In this document: one piece after another, positions 35,135-48,449 of the stretch | How positions within the stretch are numbered: position 1 is the first letter of the stretch | How the letters are laid out: each line of letters starts with the position of its first letter | Source: Paraburkholderia sejongensis | Lineage (GTDB): Bacteria; Pseudomonadota; Gammaproteobacteria; Burkholderiales; Burkholderiaceae | DNA length: 64,000 bases | Direction of reading: 5' to 3' | Assembly (NCBI RefSeq): GCF_020880815.1 | Contig: NZ_JAJITD010000002.1 | Span: 124,001-188,000, forward strand | The notes under the pieces: generated by a model | What the model was told of the DNA's origin: nothing | Seen by the model: only the letters and a program-made list of their open reading frames with translations | Database searches by the model: none | Program-made: the position numbers and the translations under genes

Positions 35135-36550
35135 ATGCTGATTCCCGTCATACTTTCCGGCGGCGCCGGAACCCGACTGTGGCCTGTTTCCCGTGAGGGC
35201 TACCCCAAGCCCTTCATGAAACTGGCTGATGGGGATAGTTTGCTGTTCAAGACGTACCGGAGAGCGGCGGCGGCGACTGGCACGGACGCTGAGATCCTGA
35301 CGGTCACCAACCGTGAGTATTACTTCATGAGCAAGGACGAACTGGCCTTGGCGAAGCCCGCTCAGGCCGGCGCTTTCCTGCTCGAGCCAGCGGGGCGCAA
35401 CACGGCCCCAGCCGTGGCGATGGCCGCGCACCGCATTGCCGCGAAGCACGGCCGCGATGCGCTGATGCTGGTTCTGTCCGCGGACCATCTCATTCAGGAC
35501 CAGGCGCGCTTCGAGGCGGCCGTCGAGGCGGCCGTCAGTCTTGCCCAGCTAGATCATCTGGTCACGTTTGGCATCGTACCCAGTGCACCGGAAACCGGTT
35601 TTGGCTACATCGAGGCTGGCGCCCCCCTAGGCAGCGGCAAACGTGTGCTGCGCTTTGTCGAGAAACCCAATGTAGAAACGGCCCGCGAATACATCGAGGC
35701 CGGAAATTTCTACTGGAACTCAGGAATGTTCTGCTTCAAGGCGGGAACGATTCTCGACGAAATCGCTCGCAACGCGCCTGATGTAGCGATAACGGTCGAG
35801 GCTTGCTGGGCGTCCATGCCGCACAAGGGCGCGATGCTCGAAATCCCTTCGCAGTTCTTCTCTCAGGTTCCCGATATCTCCATCGACTACGCAGTGATGG
35901 AGCGCTCCGACAAGGTCGCCGTGGTACCCGCCGACTTCGGCTGGAGCGACATCGGCTCCTGGGTTGCGGTGCGCGAATTGTCGGCGCCGGATGCAGACAA
36001 CAATCGCACCACCGGCGAAGCGATCTTCGTCGATAGCAGTAATACCTATGTGCATAGCCAGAACCGCATGGTCGCAACCGTGGGCGTCGAGAACCTGATG
36101 ATCATCGACACGCCCGATGCATTGCTCGTAGCTCACCCCGACAAGGCACAAGACGTCAAGAAGGTTGTGGCGAGACTCAAAAAACAGGACCATGAGGCGT
36201 ACAAACTGCATCGCACAGTGACCCGTCCGTGGGGCACTTATACCGTGCTGGAAGAAGGCACACGCTTCAAGATAAAGCGCATTGTGGTCAAGCCGGGGGC
36301 CAGCCTGAGCTTGCAAATGCACCATCACCGCAGCGAACACTGGATCGTGGTCAGCGGGATGGCCAAGGTCGTCAACGGCGAACGCGACATTTTCGTGGGT
36401 ACGAACGAGTCAACCTACATCCCCGCCGGCCATAAGCACCGCCTCGAGAACCCAGGCGTCCTGGATCTGGTGATGATCGAAGTACAGAGCGGCGAATATC
36501 TGGGCGAGGATGACATCGTGCGCTTCGAGGATATTTATGGGCGACAGTGA
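35135..36550 (+). CDS. manC: Mannose-1-phosphate guanylyltransferase/mannose-6-phosphate isomerase
   Basis: A 471-residue bifunctional type II enzyme. The N-terminal nucleotidyltransferase has LSGGAGTRLWPVSREGYPKP and FVEKPN; the C-terminal cupin isomerase has QMHHHRSEHWIVVSG and YIPAGHKHRLENPG. It makes GDP-mannose, substrate for gmd at 41.8 kb. The start is uncertain: aggaagg (35114-35120) is followed by ATG 35123 (too close) and ATG 35135 (14 bases away); the latter gives the family N-terminus MLIPVILSGG. It is the first gene of the plus-strand block. Confidence 0.93.
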   Translation: MLIPVILSGGAGTRLWPVSREGYPKPFMKLADGDSLLFKTYRRAAAATGTDAEILTVTNREYYFMSKDELALAKPAQAGAFLLEPAGRNTAPAVAMAAHRIAAKHGRDALMLVLSADHLIQDQARFEAAVEAAVSLAQLDHLVTFGIVPSAPETGFGYIEAGAPLGSGKRVLRFVEKPNVETAREYIEAGNFYWNSGMFCFKAGTILDEIARNAPDVAITVEACWASMPHKGAMLEIPSQFFSQVPDISIDYAVMERSDKVAVVPADFGWSDIGSWVAVRELSAPDADNNRTTGEAIFVDSSNTYVHSQNRMVATVGVENLMIIDTPDALLVAHPDKAQDVKKVVARLKKQDHEAYKLHRTVTRPWGTYTVLEEGTRFKIKRIVVKPGASLSLQMHHHRSEHWIVVSGMAKVVNGERDIFVGTNESTYIPAGHKHRLENPGVLDLVMIEVQSGEYLGEDDIVRFEDIYGRQ

Positions 36551-36996
36551 CCGGGACACGCATCGCTAGCGAGTGCGATTCGAACTAAATCGTGTGAGCC
36601 CGACAGGTCGAGCATTTCGCAGCGCCGGCTTTTGCCCCCGAAGACCGACAACACTTTGCTCAATGCGCCCCAAACATTATTATTCGCGTCAAGTTTGCAG
36701 GCCGCTCTCCCGACTCATCCGGAAGTCGAGGCCTCGCAATACGAGGCGCGTCAACGTTATCGACTTGCAGCTTCGTACGGCCTGATCTGAAGCGCGCATC
36801 GCGAGCGACATCCTGCAGGCGGTAACAACCGCCGTGCCGCCGGCATCGGAGACTATGAGTCGTGAACGTTGTGCGAACGTTGCACCTAGCTATGCATCCG
36901 CCCCGCACCAGAAAAATGGCGTCGCCTTTTGTGACTTATCAGTCAATCATGGTAGATGTATTTCATGACACCATTCACATCACCGCTTGACCATTC
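36551..36996. other. Intergenic region between manC and the FkbM fusion gene
   Basis: About 450 bases, AT-richer toward 36950. It holds the hairpin ggcggt-aaca-accgcc at 36818-36833. A possible promoter TTGTGA (36929 region) with TAGATG 18 bases on is weak. No gene supported. Confidence 0.45.
36818..36833 (+). other. Small hairpin with ops-like loop sequence
   Basis: ggcggtaacaaccgcc forms a 6-bp stem with an AACA loop. The first eight bases differ at one position from the RfaH ops core GGCGGTAG found ahead of long polysaccharide operons. The similarity may be chance. Confidence 0.3.
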
Positions 36997-39900
36997 ATGA
37001 CATTGATTTCCTTCGCACAGAACCAGGAAGACATCATGCTGTGGCGTGCGCTCGGACACGTTCGCAACGGGTTCTATATCGATGTAGGTGCGGCCGACCC
37101 GGAAGATCTATCGGTAACCAAGCTCTTTTACGATCACGGTTGGCACGGAATCAACCTGGAGCCGCAGCCGGCCTATTTCGCATTGCTGCGTGCCGCGCGC
37201 CCGCATGACATCAATCTGCAACTTGCTGCCGGTCGCGAAGCCGCTTCGCATGTCTTCCACAAAATCGACGGCACGGGGCTCTCGACGTTCGACGCCGAGA
37301 TCGCGGCACGTCATCGCGCTAGCGGATGGAACGTGGTCGAAGAGACTGTCGAAGCGCTGCCGCTGGCGGATATCTGCGAACTGTATCGCCCTCACGGTCC
37401 GATTCATTTCCTGAAGATCGACGTCGAAGGGGCAGAAGGCGACGTGCTGGCGGGCGCTGATTTCCGCCGTTTCCGCCCCTGGATCGTGCTGGTGGAAGCC
37501 ACCCTGCCGTTGTCGCAGGAAGAGTCTCATGGATGGGAACCGACGCTTACCTCGCAAGGCTACAGCTTCGTCTGGTTTGACGGATTGAACCGGTTTTATC
37601 TGGCCGACGAAATGAAAGCGGAACTGGGAAAGCATTTTCATGTTCAGCCGAATGTCTTCGACGACTTTCAGCCGCCCGCGCGGTTACTGCAACGCGCCCG
37701 GCAAGCCGAGCAGGAACTGCAACTCACTCGCGATCAGTTTGTACAGGAGATGCAACAGGTTCGCGAGCAAGCTGCACAGGAAGCGTGGCAGGCTCGCGAG
37801 CAAGCTGCGCAGGAAGTGCAGCAGATTCGCGAACAGGCCGCCCAAGCTTTGGCCAAGGCCAATGCCGTAAGCCGCGAAGCACTCCAGGCGGTGGAACACT
37901 CCGCGCACGAAGCCGACGCGGCGAACCAGCGCGCGACGGCGGCAATTCAGCAGATGGCGCAAAACCTCGAAGAAGCGACACGTCGCTCCAACGAAGCGCT
38001 TGCGGAACAGGACCGGCGTAACGATGAATTGCGACGCGACGCGCAAAGAGCCAACGAGCGGGTAACAGCGTTAATGACCAGTACTTCGTGGCGAGTGACA
38101 GCGCCGCTACGAGGAACCGTGAGCCGTATCCCAGCTTCGGTCCGCACAACGTTCCGCCGCGGAATGAAGGCTCTATGGTGGGCAGCGACTCCTCACCGGA
38201 TGCCCGCACGTATCGCTTTTCTGCGAGCAAGGCGACAGCAGGCGCTTTTTGGTACCGGCCTCGCCAGTACGCAACCAACTGACGAGTCCGGTGCGCCACT
38301 GGGCAAGCCTGTGACTGACGCAGTGATCGAGTATCGCAAAGCGACGCGCCATAGGCGCGAGATCGCGTTGTTCGTCACCCACTCGCCCGACGGCAAGCTC
38401 AAGCCGCATGTGCGCCCGTATATCGCAGCACTGCGCCGACATGGGATCGATGTCACGCTGATCGTGGCGGCGGACGCCGCCTGGTTTGACGCCGATGCGC
38501 TGTCGCTTGACGAGGTGGATACGCTGGTTGTGCGCGAGAATCTCGGGTTCGACTTCGCCGCCTGGGCGCATGTCCTACAGGTCGAACCCGAACTGTTCGA
38601 CGCCGAAGCGCTGTACTTGCTCAACGACAGCGTGATCGGCCCCCTCAACGACTCGCTTTTCGAGAAGCTACTGACTCGCCTGCGTTCGGCGCCCGGCGAT
38701 ATGGTCGGCATCACGGAGAGCTGGGAATATGAGTGGCACATCCAGAGCTTTTTCGTCGCGCTGCGTCGACGCGCACTGGCGTCGCCCGTTCTGCAGGATT
38801 TCTTGAATAACGTCGTGATCCTGCCGACGAAGCACGAGGTCATTCAACGGTACGAACTCAAGTTCGCCCCCACGTTGCGGGCCGGTGGAATTTCTCACGC
38901 CGTGATGTTCCCGTCCGAAAACCGCGACAACCGGACGCTGTTCGACTGGAAGAATCTCATCAAGGATGGCTTCCCGTTCGTCAAGGTGATGGCGTTGCGC
39001 GACAAGATCGAGGGCATGGACAGCAGCGGCTGGCGTGAAGTGCTGCTAGCGCATGGCTACGACGTGGCGCTGGCCGAGCCCGCGCTTCAGGTAGTTGCCG
39101 CCAATCCGGATCCGGCCGGCAATGCAGCGCCGTCGCGCGTGCCGCGGTGTTCCACGCTGCCCCGGCATCTGTCGGGCTCCGCGCTGAAGCCGGCCATCCA
39201 GCTGATCGGCCCGTGGAATTACGCAAACGGTCTCGGCGTCGCAAGCAGGTCTTATGTGTCCGCATTACGACGCACGCCGTACGCGCTCAATCTCGCACCG
39301 GTGAAACGGCCCTTCCACGTTCATCGGCGAACGGCCTTGCCGCTGGATATCAACGATTTCTCCGGGCCGGCCGACGTAGTAGCCATCCATTTGAATCCGG
39401 AGGCGTGGCCCGCACTCCTGATCGAAGAACAGAAGAAGACGATCGAGCGCGCCCGGTTGAAACTGGGGCTGTTCGTCTGGGAAACGGAAGATATTCCGAA
39501 CTACTGGCATCCCACATTCGGTTCGGTCGATGCCATCTGGGCTCCGAGTCGCTATTGTCAGAAGGCTTTCGCAGCGAGCACCGACGCCCCCGTTCACGTG
39601 ATCCCGTACGTGGTGACGGTCCCGCCAAGCCTTCCGGGTCCTGACAAGATTCGCCGCACCAAGACGGAAATCGGCCTCGATGCCGAGGACCGTGTGATCC
39701 TTTATGCCTTCGACGGCTCGAGCTATCTGGTTCGCAAAAATCCCTTTGCACTGGTGCGCGCTTTTGCGCGAACCCGGCTGGGACGGTCTGGCTGGAAGTT
39801 GGTACTGAAGACCAAGCATCTGTTCGACATGCCGCAGCAGGGCAACGAGTTACAACAGCTGTGCGATGCGGAGGATGGTGTCGTGCTGATCAACCGCGCG

Positions 39901-40323
39901 CTTGATCTCGACACCATGCGCAATCTGATGGCGATGGCCGACATCTACGCGTCGCCCCATTGCGCTGAGGGTTTCGGCCTGACGGTGGCCGAGGCGATGG
40001 CGATGGGCAAGATCGTCGTCGCCACCGACTACAGCGGCACGCGCGACTTCCTCGACGACACTTGCGGGTTCCCCGTTCGCTATGCCGTCACCGCGCTGCA
40101 AGACGACCATGGTGCCTATACGACAGGCAACGTGTGGGCCCAGGTCGACGAAGATCATCTGGCCGAGTCGCTCGAAAAAGCCGCCGCGCTTGTCGAAAAT
40201 AGCGATCACGCAATCGGAGACAGGGCACGGGCGCGCATCGCCACGGACTTGTCGCCCCAGCGGGTCGGCGCATTAATTCAGCAAAGTATCGAGCAACTTC
40301 TCGCGCCACAACGACGGTTCTGA
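36997..40323 (+). CDS. Four-part fusion: FkbM methyltransferase, coiled coil, RgpF-like domain, GT4 glycosyltransferase
   Basis: 1108 residues. Residues 1-215 are an FkbM-family SAM methyltransferase (FYIDVGAADP; FLKIDVEGAEGDVLAG). Residues about 228-358 are a Gln/Glu/Ala/Arg-rich predicted coiled coil with the repeated REQAAQE unit, ending in STSWRVTAPLR (362-372). Residues about 452-695 resemble the rhamnan-synthesis RgpF domain (EIALFVTHSPDGKLKPHVRP; RENLGFDFAAW; YLLNDSVIGPL). Residues about 733-1105 are a GT4 domain (QLIGPWNYANGLGVASRSY; EGFGLTVAEAMAMG with the E-x7-E pair). It probably extends and methylates a rhamnose-containing chain at the membrane face. The N-terminal part is a close paralogue of the protein at 43.75 kb. 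The next gene starts 4 bases after its stop. Confidence 0.85.
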   Translation: MTLISFAQNQEDIMLWRALGHVRNGFYIDVGAADPEDLSVTKLFYDHGWHGINLEPQPAYFALLRAARPHDINLQLAAGREAASHVFHKIDGTGLSTFDAEIAARHRASGWNVVEETVEALPLADICELYRPHGPIHFLKIDVEGAEGDVLAGADFRRFRPWIVLVEATLPLSQEESHGWEPTLTSQGYSFVWFDGLNRFYLADEMKAELGKHFHVQPNVFDDFQPPARLLQRARQAEQELQLTRDQFVQEMQQVREQAAQEAWQAREQAAQEVQQIREQAAQALAKANAVSREALQAVEHSAHEADAANQRATAAIQQMAQNLEEATRRSNEALAEQDRRNDELRRDAQRANERVTALMTSTSWRVTAPLRGTVSRIPASVRTTFRRGMKALWWAATPHRMPARIAFLRARRQQALFGTGLASTQPTDESGAPLGKPVTDAVIEYRKATRHRREIALFVTHSPDGKLKPHVRPYIAALRRHGIDVTLIVAADAAWFDADALSLDEVDTLVVRENLGFDFAAWAHVLQVEPELFDAEALYLLNDSVIGPLNDSLFEKLLTRLRSAPGDMVGITESWEYEWHIQSFFVALRRRALASPVLQDFLNNVVILPTKHEVIQRYELKFAPTLRAGGISHAVMFPSENRDNRTLFDWKNLIKDGFPFVKVMALRDKIEGMDSSGWREVLLAHGYDVALAEPALQVVAANPDPAGNAAPSRVPRCSTLPRHLSGSALKPAIQLIGPWNYANGLGVASRSYVSALRRTPYALNLAPVKRPFHVHRRTALPLDINDFSGPADVVAIHLNPEAWPALLIEEQKKTIERARLKLGLFVWETEDIPNYWHPTFGSVDAIWAPSRYCQKAFAASTDAPVHVIPYVVTVPPSLPGPDKIRRTKTEIGLDAEDRVILYAFDGSSYLVRKNPFALVRAFARTRLGRSGWKLVLKTKHLFDMPQQGNELQQLCDAEDGVVLINRALDLDTMRNLMAMADIYASPHCAEGFGLTVAEAMAMGKIVVATDYSGTRDFLDDTCGFPVRYAVTALQDDHGAYTTGNVWAQVDEDHLAESLEKAAALVENSDHAIGDRARARIATDLSPQRVGALIQQSIEQLLAPQRRF

Positions 40324-40327
40324 TTCC

Positions 40328-43702
<3,375 letters not shown>

Positions 43703-43750
43703 ATTTCAGAGATGTCTTGCCGCACCATCATCCTCACGGTCTGAACCCTC

Positions 43751-45160
43751 ATGACATTGACTTCCTTCGCACAGAACCAAGAAGACGTCATGCTTTGGCG
43801 CGCGCTCGGGCACATTCGTAACGGCTTTTATATCGATGTCGGCGCAGCGGACCCGAATGTGTCGTCAGTCACGAAGCTGTTCTACGATCACGGTTGGCAC
43901 GGCATCAATCTGGAGCCGGATGCGAGTTTTTCCGACTCGTTGAGCGCAATGCGCCCTCACGATATCAATCTCCGCGTGGCCGCTGCTCGCGAGGCCGGAT
44001 CGTACCGCTTCTATCGGATCGGCGGCAGCGGCCTGTCCACGGTCGATGCAGCAATCGCGGCTCGCCATCGGACTGCCGGCTGGGAGGTGACCGAAGAGAT
44101 CGTCGAGGCCCTGCCGTTGGCCGAGATCTGCCGGCAATACTGCCTCCAAGATCCGATTCATTTTCTGAAAATCGACGTGGAAGGTGCTGAAGCAGATGTG
44201 CTAGCCGGCGCTGACTTTCGCCTTTTTCGCCCCTGGATCGTGCTTGTCGAGGCAACCCTGCCAAATTCGCAGCAGGAGACCCACGGCGACTGGGAGCCGA
44301 TGCTGACCGCGAGTGGCTACAGTTTCGCCTGGTTCGACGGTTTGAACCGCTTCTACCTTGCCGACGAAAAAAAGGACGAACTGGGAAGACACTTCACGGT
44401 TCAACCGAACGTGTTCGATCCGTTTCAGACACGGGGGGATTTACTGCAGCGGACCGAGCGAGCCGAACGGGAATTGCAGCAATTTCGCGAGGAGGCGGCC
44501 GGGCAATTGCGGCAGGTCCGCGATGCGGCAGCACAAGAAAATCGGCGCATCGGCGAGCAGGCCTCCGCAACACTGCGTGACGCGGAGGCCGTGAGCCGTC
44601 AGGCAGCCGCGGCCGTCGAACAGTTGGCAAGCACAGCGCAGGCCGCAAACAATCGTTCGTCCGCCGCCATGCAACAGTTGCAGCAGTTGGCGGACACGCT
44701 TGGCCAGTCGAATTTGCAAGCGGCTGTTGCGTTGGCCGAGCAAACGCGCCGCGCCGACGACGCGCAACGCAGCGCACTCGCGGCGCAACACGCCGCGCGA
44801 CTAGCGAACGAGCAGGTAACCGCGATGATCAACAGCACGAGTTGGCGCGTGACGGCGCCGCTGCGCATGGTGCGGCGTATGCAGCCCACCAAACAGCGGG
44901 CGCGACAGGCATTTCATCGCACCGGTCGATTTCTGCTCGGCCTGCCGGGAGGTCAGCGTGGCCTGCGGCTCATTCGTGCCATCGCTCCGCGGCCAGTGGA
45001 ATGGCTGGCTCGCCGCTATCGCGTGTATGAGCAGACCGCGGCAATGCAGGAACAGGCAGCGGCGACCACTCCTGCAAGTGCAACCGATCTCAGCCCCGAA
45101 GAAGCGCGCCTGTATCGGCAACTAAGCACGGCCAACGCTCGCACTACGACAGTGGCTTGA
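43751..45160 (+). CDS. FkbM-family methyltransferase with C-terminal coiled coil
   Basis: 469 residues. Residues 1-216 are an FkbM methyltransferase nearly identical in pattern to the first domain of the 36997 gene product (MTLTSFAQNQEDVMLWRALG; FYIDVGAADP; FLKIDVEGAEADVLAG; ATLPNSQQETH). Residues about 229-358 are a predicted coiled coil (RAERELQQFREEA, QLRQVRDAAAQENRRIGEQA), ending at NSTSWRVTAPLR (361-372), the same residue number as in the paralogue. About 100 Arg/Ala-rich residues follow without a recognised fold. FkbM proteins O-methylate sugars or lipids, so capping or decorating the O-chain is the likely job. It lies 48 bases after rmd and about 50 before the three-module GT gene. Confidence 0.85.
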   Translation: MTLTSFAQNQEDVMLWRALGHIRNGFYIDVGAADPNVSSVTKLFYDHGWHGINLEPDASFSDSLSAMRPHDINLRVAAAREAGSYRFYRIGGSGLSTVDAAIAARHRTAGWEVTEEIVEALPLAEICRQYCLQDPIHFLKIDVEGAEADVLAGADFRLFRPWIVLVEATLPNSQQETHGDWEPMLTASGYSFAWFDGLNRFYLADEKKDELGRHFTVQPNVFDPFQTRGDLLQRTERAERELQQFREEAAGQLRQVRDAAAQENRRIGEQASATLRDAEAVSRQAAAAVEQLASTAQAANNRSSAAMQQLQQLADTLGQSNLQAAVALAEQTRRADDAQRSALAAQHAARLANEQVTAMINSTSWRVTAPLRMVRRMQPTKQRARQAFHRTGRFLLGLPGGQRGLRLIRAIAPRPVEWLARRYRVYEQTAAMQEQAAATTPASATDLSPEEARLYRQLSTANARTTTVA

Positions 45161-45211
45161 GCGTCAGCGTCTCCAACCCGATTTATATTGCACTCTATAA
45201 AAACTGACACT

Positions 45212-48200
45212 ATGCGTCTTGTGATCGATTTACAGGCAGCTCAAGGCAGTGGCAGCGACCGCGGTATCGGTCGCTATTCGCGGGAGCTTGCGCTGGCCAT
45301 GGTTCGCAATGCGCGAGCGCATGAGGTCACTATCGCGCTCAACGGTGTCTACATGGACAAAGCCGAGGAGTTGATCGCGACCTTCTCGTCGGTTCTGCCG
45401 CGCGAAAACATCCGCGTGTGGCATCCGCCACGCGGCGGCGTAGCGTTGCTTCATGACGCTCCACGCCTGGCTTACGCCGAAACCCTGCGGGCGCATTTCC
45501 TTGCCTCCCTTCAGCCGGACCTCGTGCATGTGTGCAGCGTGCTCGAAGACAACGATGTCGTTGGTTGCCTGCCGCGACAACTTCGTCGTTTGCCCGTGGT
45601 CGCGACCTTTTACGATCTCATTCCGTTATTGCGGCACGCCGAGTTTTTCGGGACGTCGAACGTACCTTCGCCCCATACCCGTTGGTATTACCGCGGCATT
45701 CAGGAACTGACGTCGTGCGAAGGGCTGCTCGCCATTTCCGAGTCCAGCCGCAATGAGGCAATCGATCATCTGGCCTGCGCGCCCGAACGAGTTTTCAATA
45801 TACGTGCCGGTATCGGCCCGCAGTTCCATCCGACATCCTTGCCGGCTAATGAACGCGCGGCACTGCTCGCACGCTATGGCCTGCGCGACTCGTTCGTCAT
45901 GTTTCTGGCCGCAGACACGCCGAACAAGAATGAAGCCGGCTTGCTGGCAGCCTATGCACGCCTGCCGCGGGCATTGCAGACAACACACCAGCTTTTTGTC
46001 GCGGGGCAACGAGATCGTGCCAGGTTGTATCAAAAGGCAGCGCAACTCGGCATCCCAACCGAAAGCCTTGTCTACACCCCCTTCGTGGAAGAGGACGACC
46101 TCCGGGCTCTTTATTCGGCGTGCAGTCTGTTTGTATTTCCTTCCCGGCACGAGGGCTTTGGGTTGCCTGCCGGCGAGGCGATGGCGTGCGGGGCACCAAC
46201 CATTGTCAGCAACACCACGAGTCTTCCCGAAGTGATCGGACGCGCGGATGCCACTTTCGACCCCGAAGATCCCGACTCCATCGCCGCGTGTATGCGCAAG
46301 GTACTGGAAAATCCGTCGTTTCAACAGGAACTCGCAAACTACGGCCCGCGCCAGGCCGCGCAATTTACGTGGCACGCGTCGGCCGAGCGGGCTTGGGATG
46401 CGCTCGAGACGATCCATGACGCTCGATCGCGACAAGGTCACACACGGATCACGAGCGTCGTTCCCAAACGCCCCAGGCTGGCCTTTGTGTCCCCGTTACC
46501 GCCACGGGCCACCCGTGTGGCCGAGCACAGCGCAAGCCTTCTGCCCCGCCTCGCGCGCCATTACGACATCACGCTAGTCAGTGAGGAAGAAACCTCTGAG
46601 CACCTGCTGTGGGGATTTCCGCGACTCGCTCCGACCGACTTCCTCGCGCAGGCCGGGCGTTTCGATCGCGTCGTTTATCAAATCGGCAATTCGCCGTTTC
46701 ATCGCTTCCAGATCGAAACGCTGCTGCCCTGCTGCCCAGGCGTGGTGATCCTGCATGACGCGGTTCTGTCCGACTTGATGTACGCGTCGGCCCGTGAGCG
46801 CGGACGCATCGACGAGTTCCGGGCTGTACTGCTGCAGGCGCACGGCTACCCTGCTTTGCGCTTCGCCGAAGACAATGGCATTGAAGCTGCGCTTCGGCAC
46901 TACCCGTGCAGCCTCTCCGTGCTGCAGGAAGCCATTGGCGTGATCGTGTATTCGGATCACGAGATGGAAGTATTGAGCCGGCATTTCGGCACCGACGCGA
47001 TGCACGCGCTTACCGCGGTTCTGCCGCCGCAGGAGTCCGCGGAAATCACTGCCGAACAGTGCGTCGATGCGATCGAAAAGGCCTATGCAACGCCGGGCGT
47101 CACTGTCGTCGCGCAAACCATGCAGACAGATATCCAGACTGTGTCGGCACTGCCGAATGGTGTAGCCGCCGCGTCGCGCAGCCTCGTGCGCAGTTTCCCG
47201 TCGCCATCGCGCGGCGGAGGATACAACCGGCTCCTGATCGATATCTCCGAATTGGCGCGTATCGACTCGGGTTCGGGCATTCAACGGGTCGTACGCGAGA
47301 TTACCCGCCGCGCGCTTGAAACGCCGCCCCGCGGCTTGCGCAGCGAAGTTGTACGGATTCGCGAGGGGCTGTTACGCCATACGTACGCCAGGCCGCTGTC
47401 GCTGCTGGGTCTGCCCCCCCTCGATCTGCCGGAAGCACCGTTCGATGTCCGGGCCGGCGATGTGCTGCTCCTCGCCGACGTTTATCCGATCATCACGGCA
47501 GCCGAATTTGACGAATTACGGCGGTTGCGATTGAACGGCCTGCGCATCGTGGTGCTCGTCTACGACTTGTTGCCGTTGCGATGCCCTCAGTACTTCAACG
47601 ACGATTTCGTCAAGCTCGTAACAGAGAACTGGTACGGCAGTCTTCTTGGCATCGCCGACGCTGCTGTTTGCATTTCCCGGTCTGTTGCCGACGATGTGAT
47701 GGCCTGGCTCGACGAGGATCCCAGTCTGCGAAGCAGACCTCTACCGATCGGCTTCGCTCATCTCGGCGCGGATTTTCGCAATGACTTTCGCAGCGAAAAT
47801 CTCAAAGGGCAAAGTTCGTCGGCCACCCTCGCTGCTCTCGACAATGCCCGGCTGCGTCCCAGCGTCATCATGGTGGGCACGGTCGAACCTCGCAAAGGCC
47901 ACCCGCAGGTCTTTGCGGCATTCGAAAAACTATGGGAAGCCAATGAGAACCTAAATCTGATCATCATCGGCAAGCAGGGCTGGAAGATGGACCAGTTCTC
48001 CGAGCAGTTGCGGCGCTCCCCTGAACTGGGTAAGCGGTTGCATTGGCTACCTCGCTGCAGCGATGACGAGGTGCGCGCTCTCTACAGTGCGAGCTCAGGG
48101 CTCATCATGGCATCCGTCAACGAAGGGTTCGGCTTGCCGATCGTCGAGGCGTTTCAGGCAGGCTTACCGGTTCTTGCACGTGACATTCCGGTGTTTCGCG

Positions 48201-48409
48201 AGATTGCAGGCGACCAGGCGTGTTATTTCTCCGGAGACGATCCCCAAACGCTTGCCGTGGCGCTGCGAGACTGGGCCGCGAACGGCTTTGCGCCGCGCCC
48301 GCGGTCCGGCTCCGAATTCACCTGGGATAACTGCTATCGCAAGCTATGCAATGCGATTTTCGACGACGAGTGGTACGCGACATGGCAGCCGAAAAACAAA
48401 GGCGCATAG
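45212..48409 (+). CDS. Large GT4 glycosyltransferase with two complete GT-B modules and one half module
   Basis: 1065 residues from ATG 45212 (a TTG eight codons upstream is possible). Module 1 (about 1-402): LVIDLQAAQGSGSDRGIGRY and EGFGLPAGEAMACG with Glu314 and Glu322. Middle (about 420-625): RLAFVSPLPPRATRVAEHSA, VVILHDAVLS and VIVYSDHEMEVL, which looks like only the N-terminal half of a GT-B enzyme. Module 2 (about 672-1060): LLIDISELARIDSGSGIQRV, VGTVEPRKGHPQVFAAF and EGFGLPIVEAFQAG with Glu971 and Glu979. Both complete modules resemble WbdA/mannosyl- or rhamnosyltransferase types acting with GDP-sugars, so it may be the chain polymerase of the block. It is the last plus-strand gene. 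Confidence 0.85.
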   Translation: MRLVIDLQAAQGSGSDRGIGRYSRELALAMVRNARAHEVTIALNGVYMDKAEELIATFSSVLPRENIRVWHPPRGGVALLHDAPRLAYAETLRAHFLASLQPDLVHVCSVLEDNDVVGCLPRQLRRLPVVATFYDLIPLLRHAEFFGTSNVPSPHTRWYYRGIQELTSCEGLLAISESSRNEAIDHLACAPERVFNIRAGIGPQFHPTSLPANERAALLARYGLRDSFVMFLAADTPNKNEAGLLAAYARLPRALQTTHQLFVAGQRDRARLYQKAAQLGIPTESLVYTPFVEEDDLRALYSACSLFVFPSRHEGFGLPAGEAMACGAPTIVSNTTSLPEVIGRADATFDPEDPDSIAACMRKVLENPSFQQELANYGPRQAAQFTWHASAERAWDALETIHDARSRQGHTRITSVVPKRPRLAFVSPLPPRATRVAEHSASLLPRLARHYDITLVSEEETSEHLLWGFPRLAPTDFLAQAGRFDRVVYQIGNSPFHRFQIETLLPCCPGVVILHDAVLSDLMYASARERGRIDEFRAVLLQAHGYPALRFAEDNGIEAALRHYPCSLSVLQEAIGVIVYSDHEMEVLSRHFGTDAMHALTAVLPPQESAEITAEQCVDAIEKAYATPGVTVVAQTMQTDIQTVSALPNGVAAASRSLVRSFPSPSRGGGYNRLLIDISELARIDSGSGIQRVVREITRRALETPPRGLRSEVVRIREGLLRHTYARPLSLLGLPPLDLPEAPFDVRAGDVLLLADVYPIITAAEFDELRRLRLNGLRIVVLVYDLLPLRCPQYFNDDFVKLVTENWYGSLLGIADAAVCISRSVADDVMAWLDEDPSLRSRPLPIGFAHLGADFRNDFRSENLKGQSSSATLAALDNARLRPSVIMVGTVEPRKGHPQVFAAFEKLWEANENLNLIIIGKQGWKMDQFSEQLRRSPELGKRLHWLPRCSDDEVRALYSASSGLIMASVNEGFGLPIVEAFQAGLPVLARDIPVFREIAGDQACYFSGDDPQTLAVALRDWAANGFAPRPRSGSEFTWDNCYRKLCNAIFDDEWYATWQPKNKGA

Positions 48410-48449
48410 AGAGAGTCGTCGAATTTGCCGGCGGTCACGCGACGAATCT

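Noticed and set aside
36573..36785. 70-codon frame between manC and the FkbM fusion gene
   Set aside because: Arg/Ser-rich with no ribosome-binding site or recognisable feature; AT-richer intergenic DNA gives such frames by chance.
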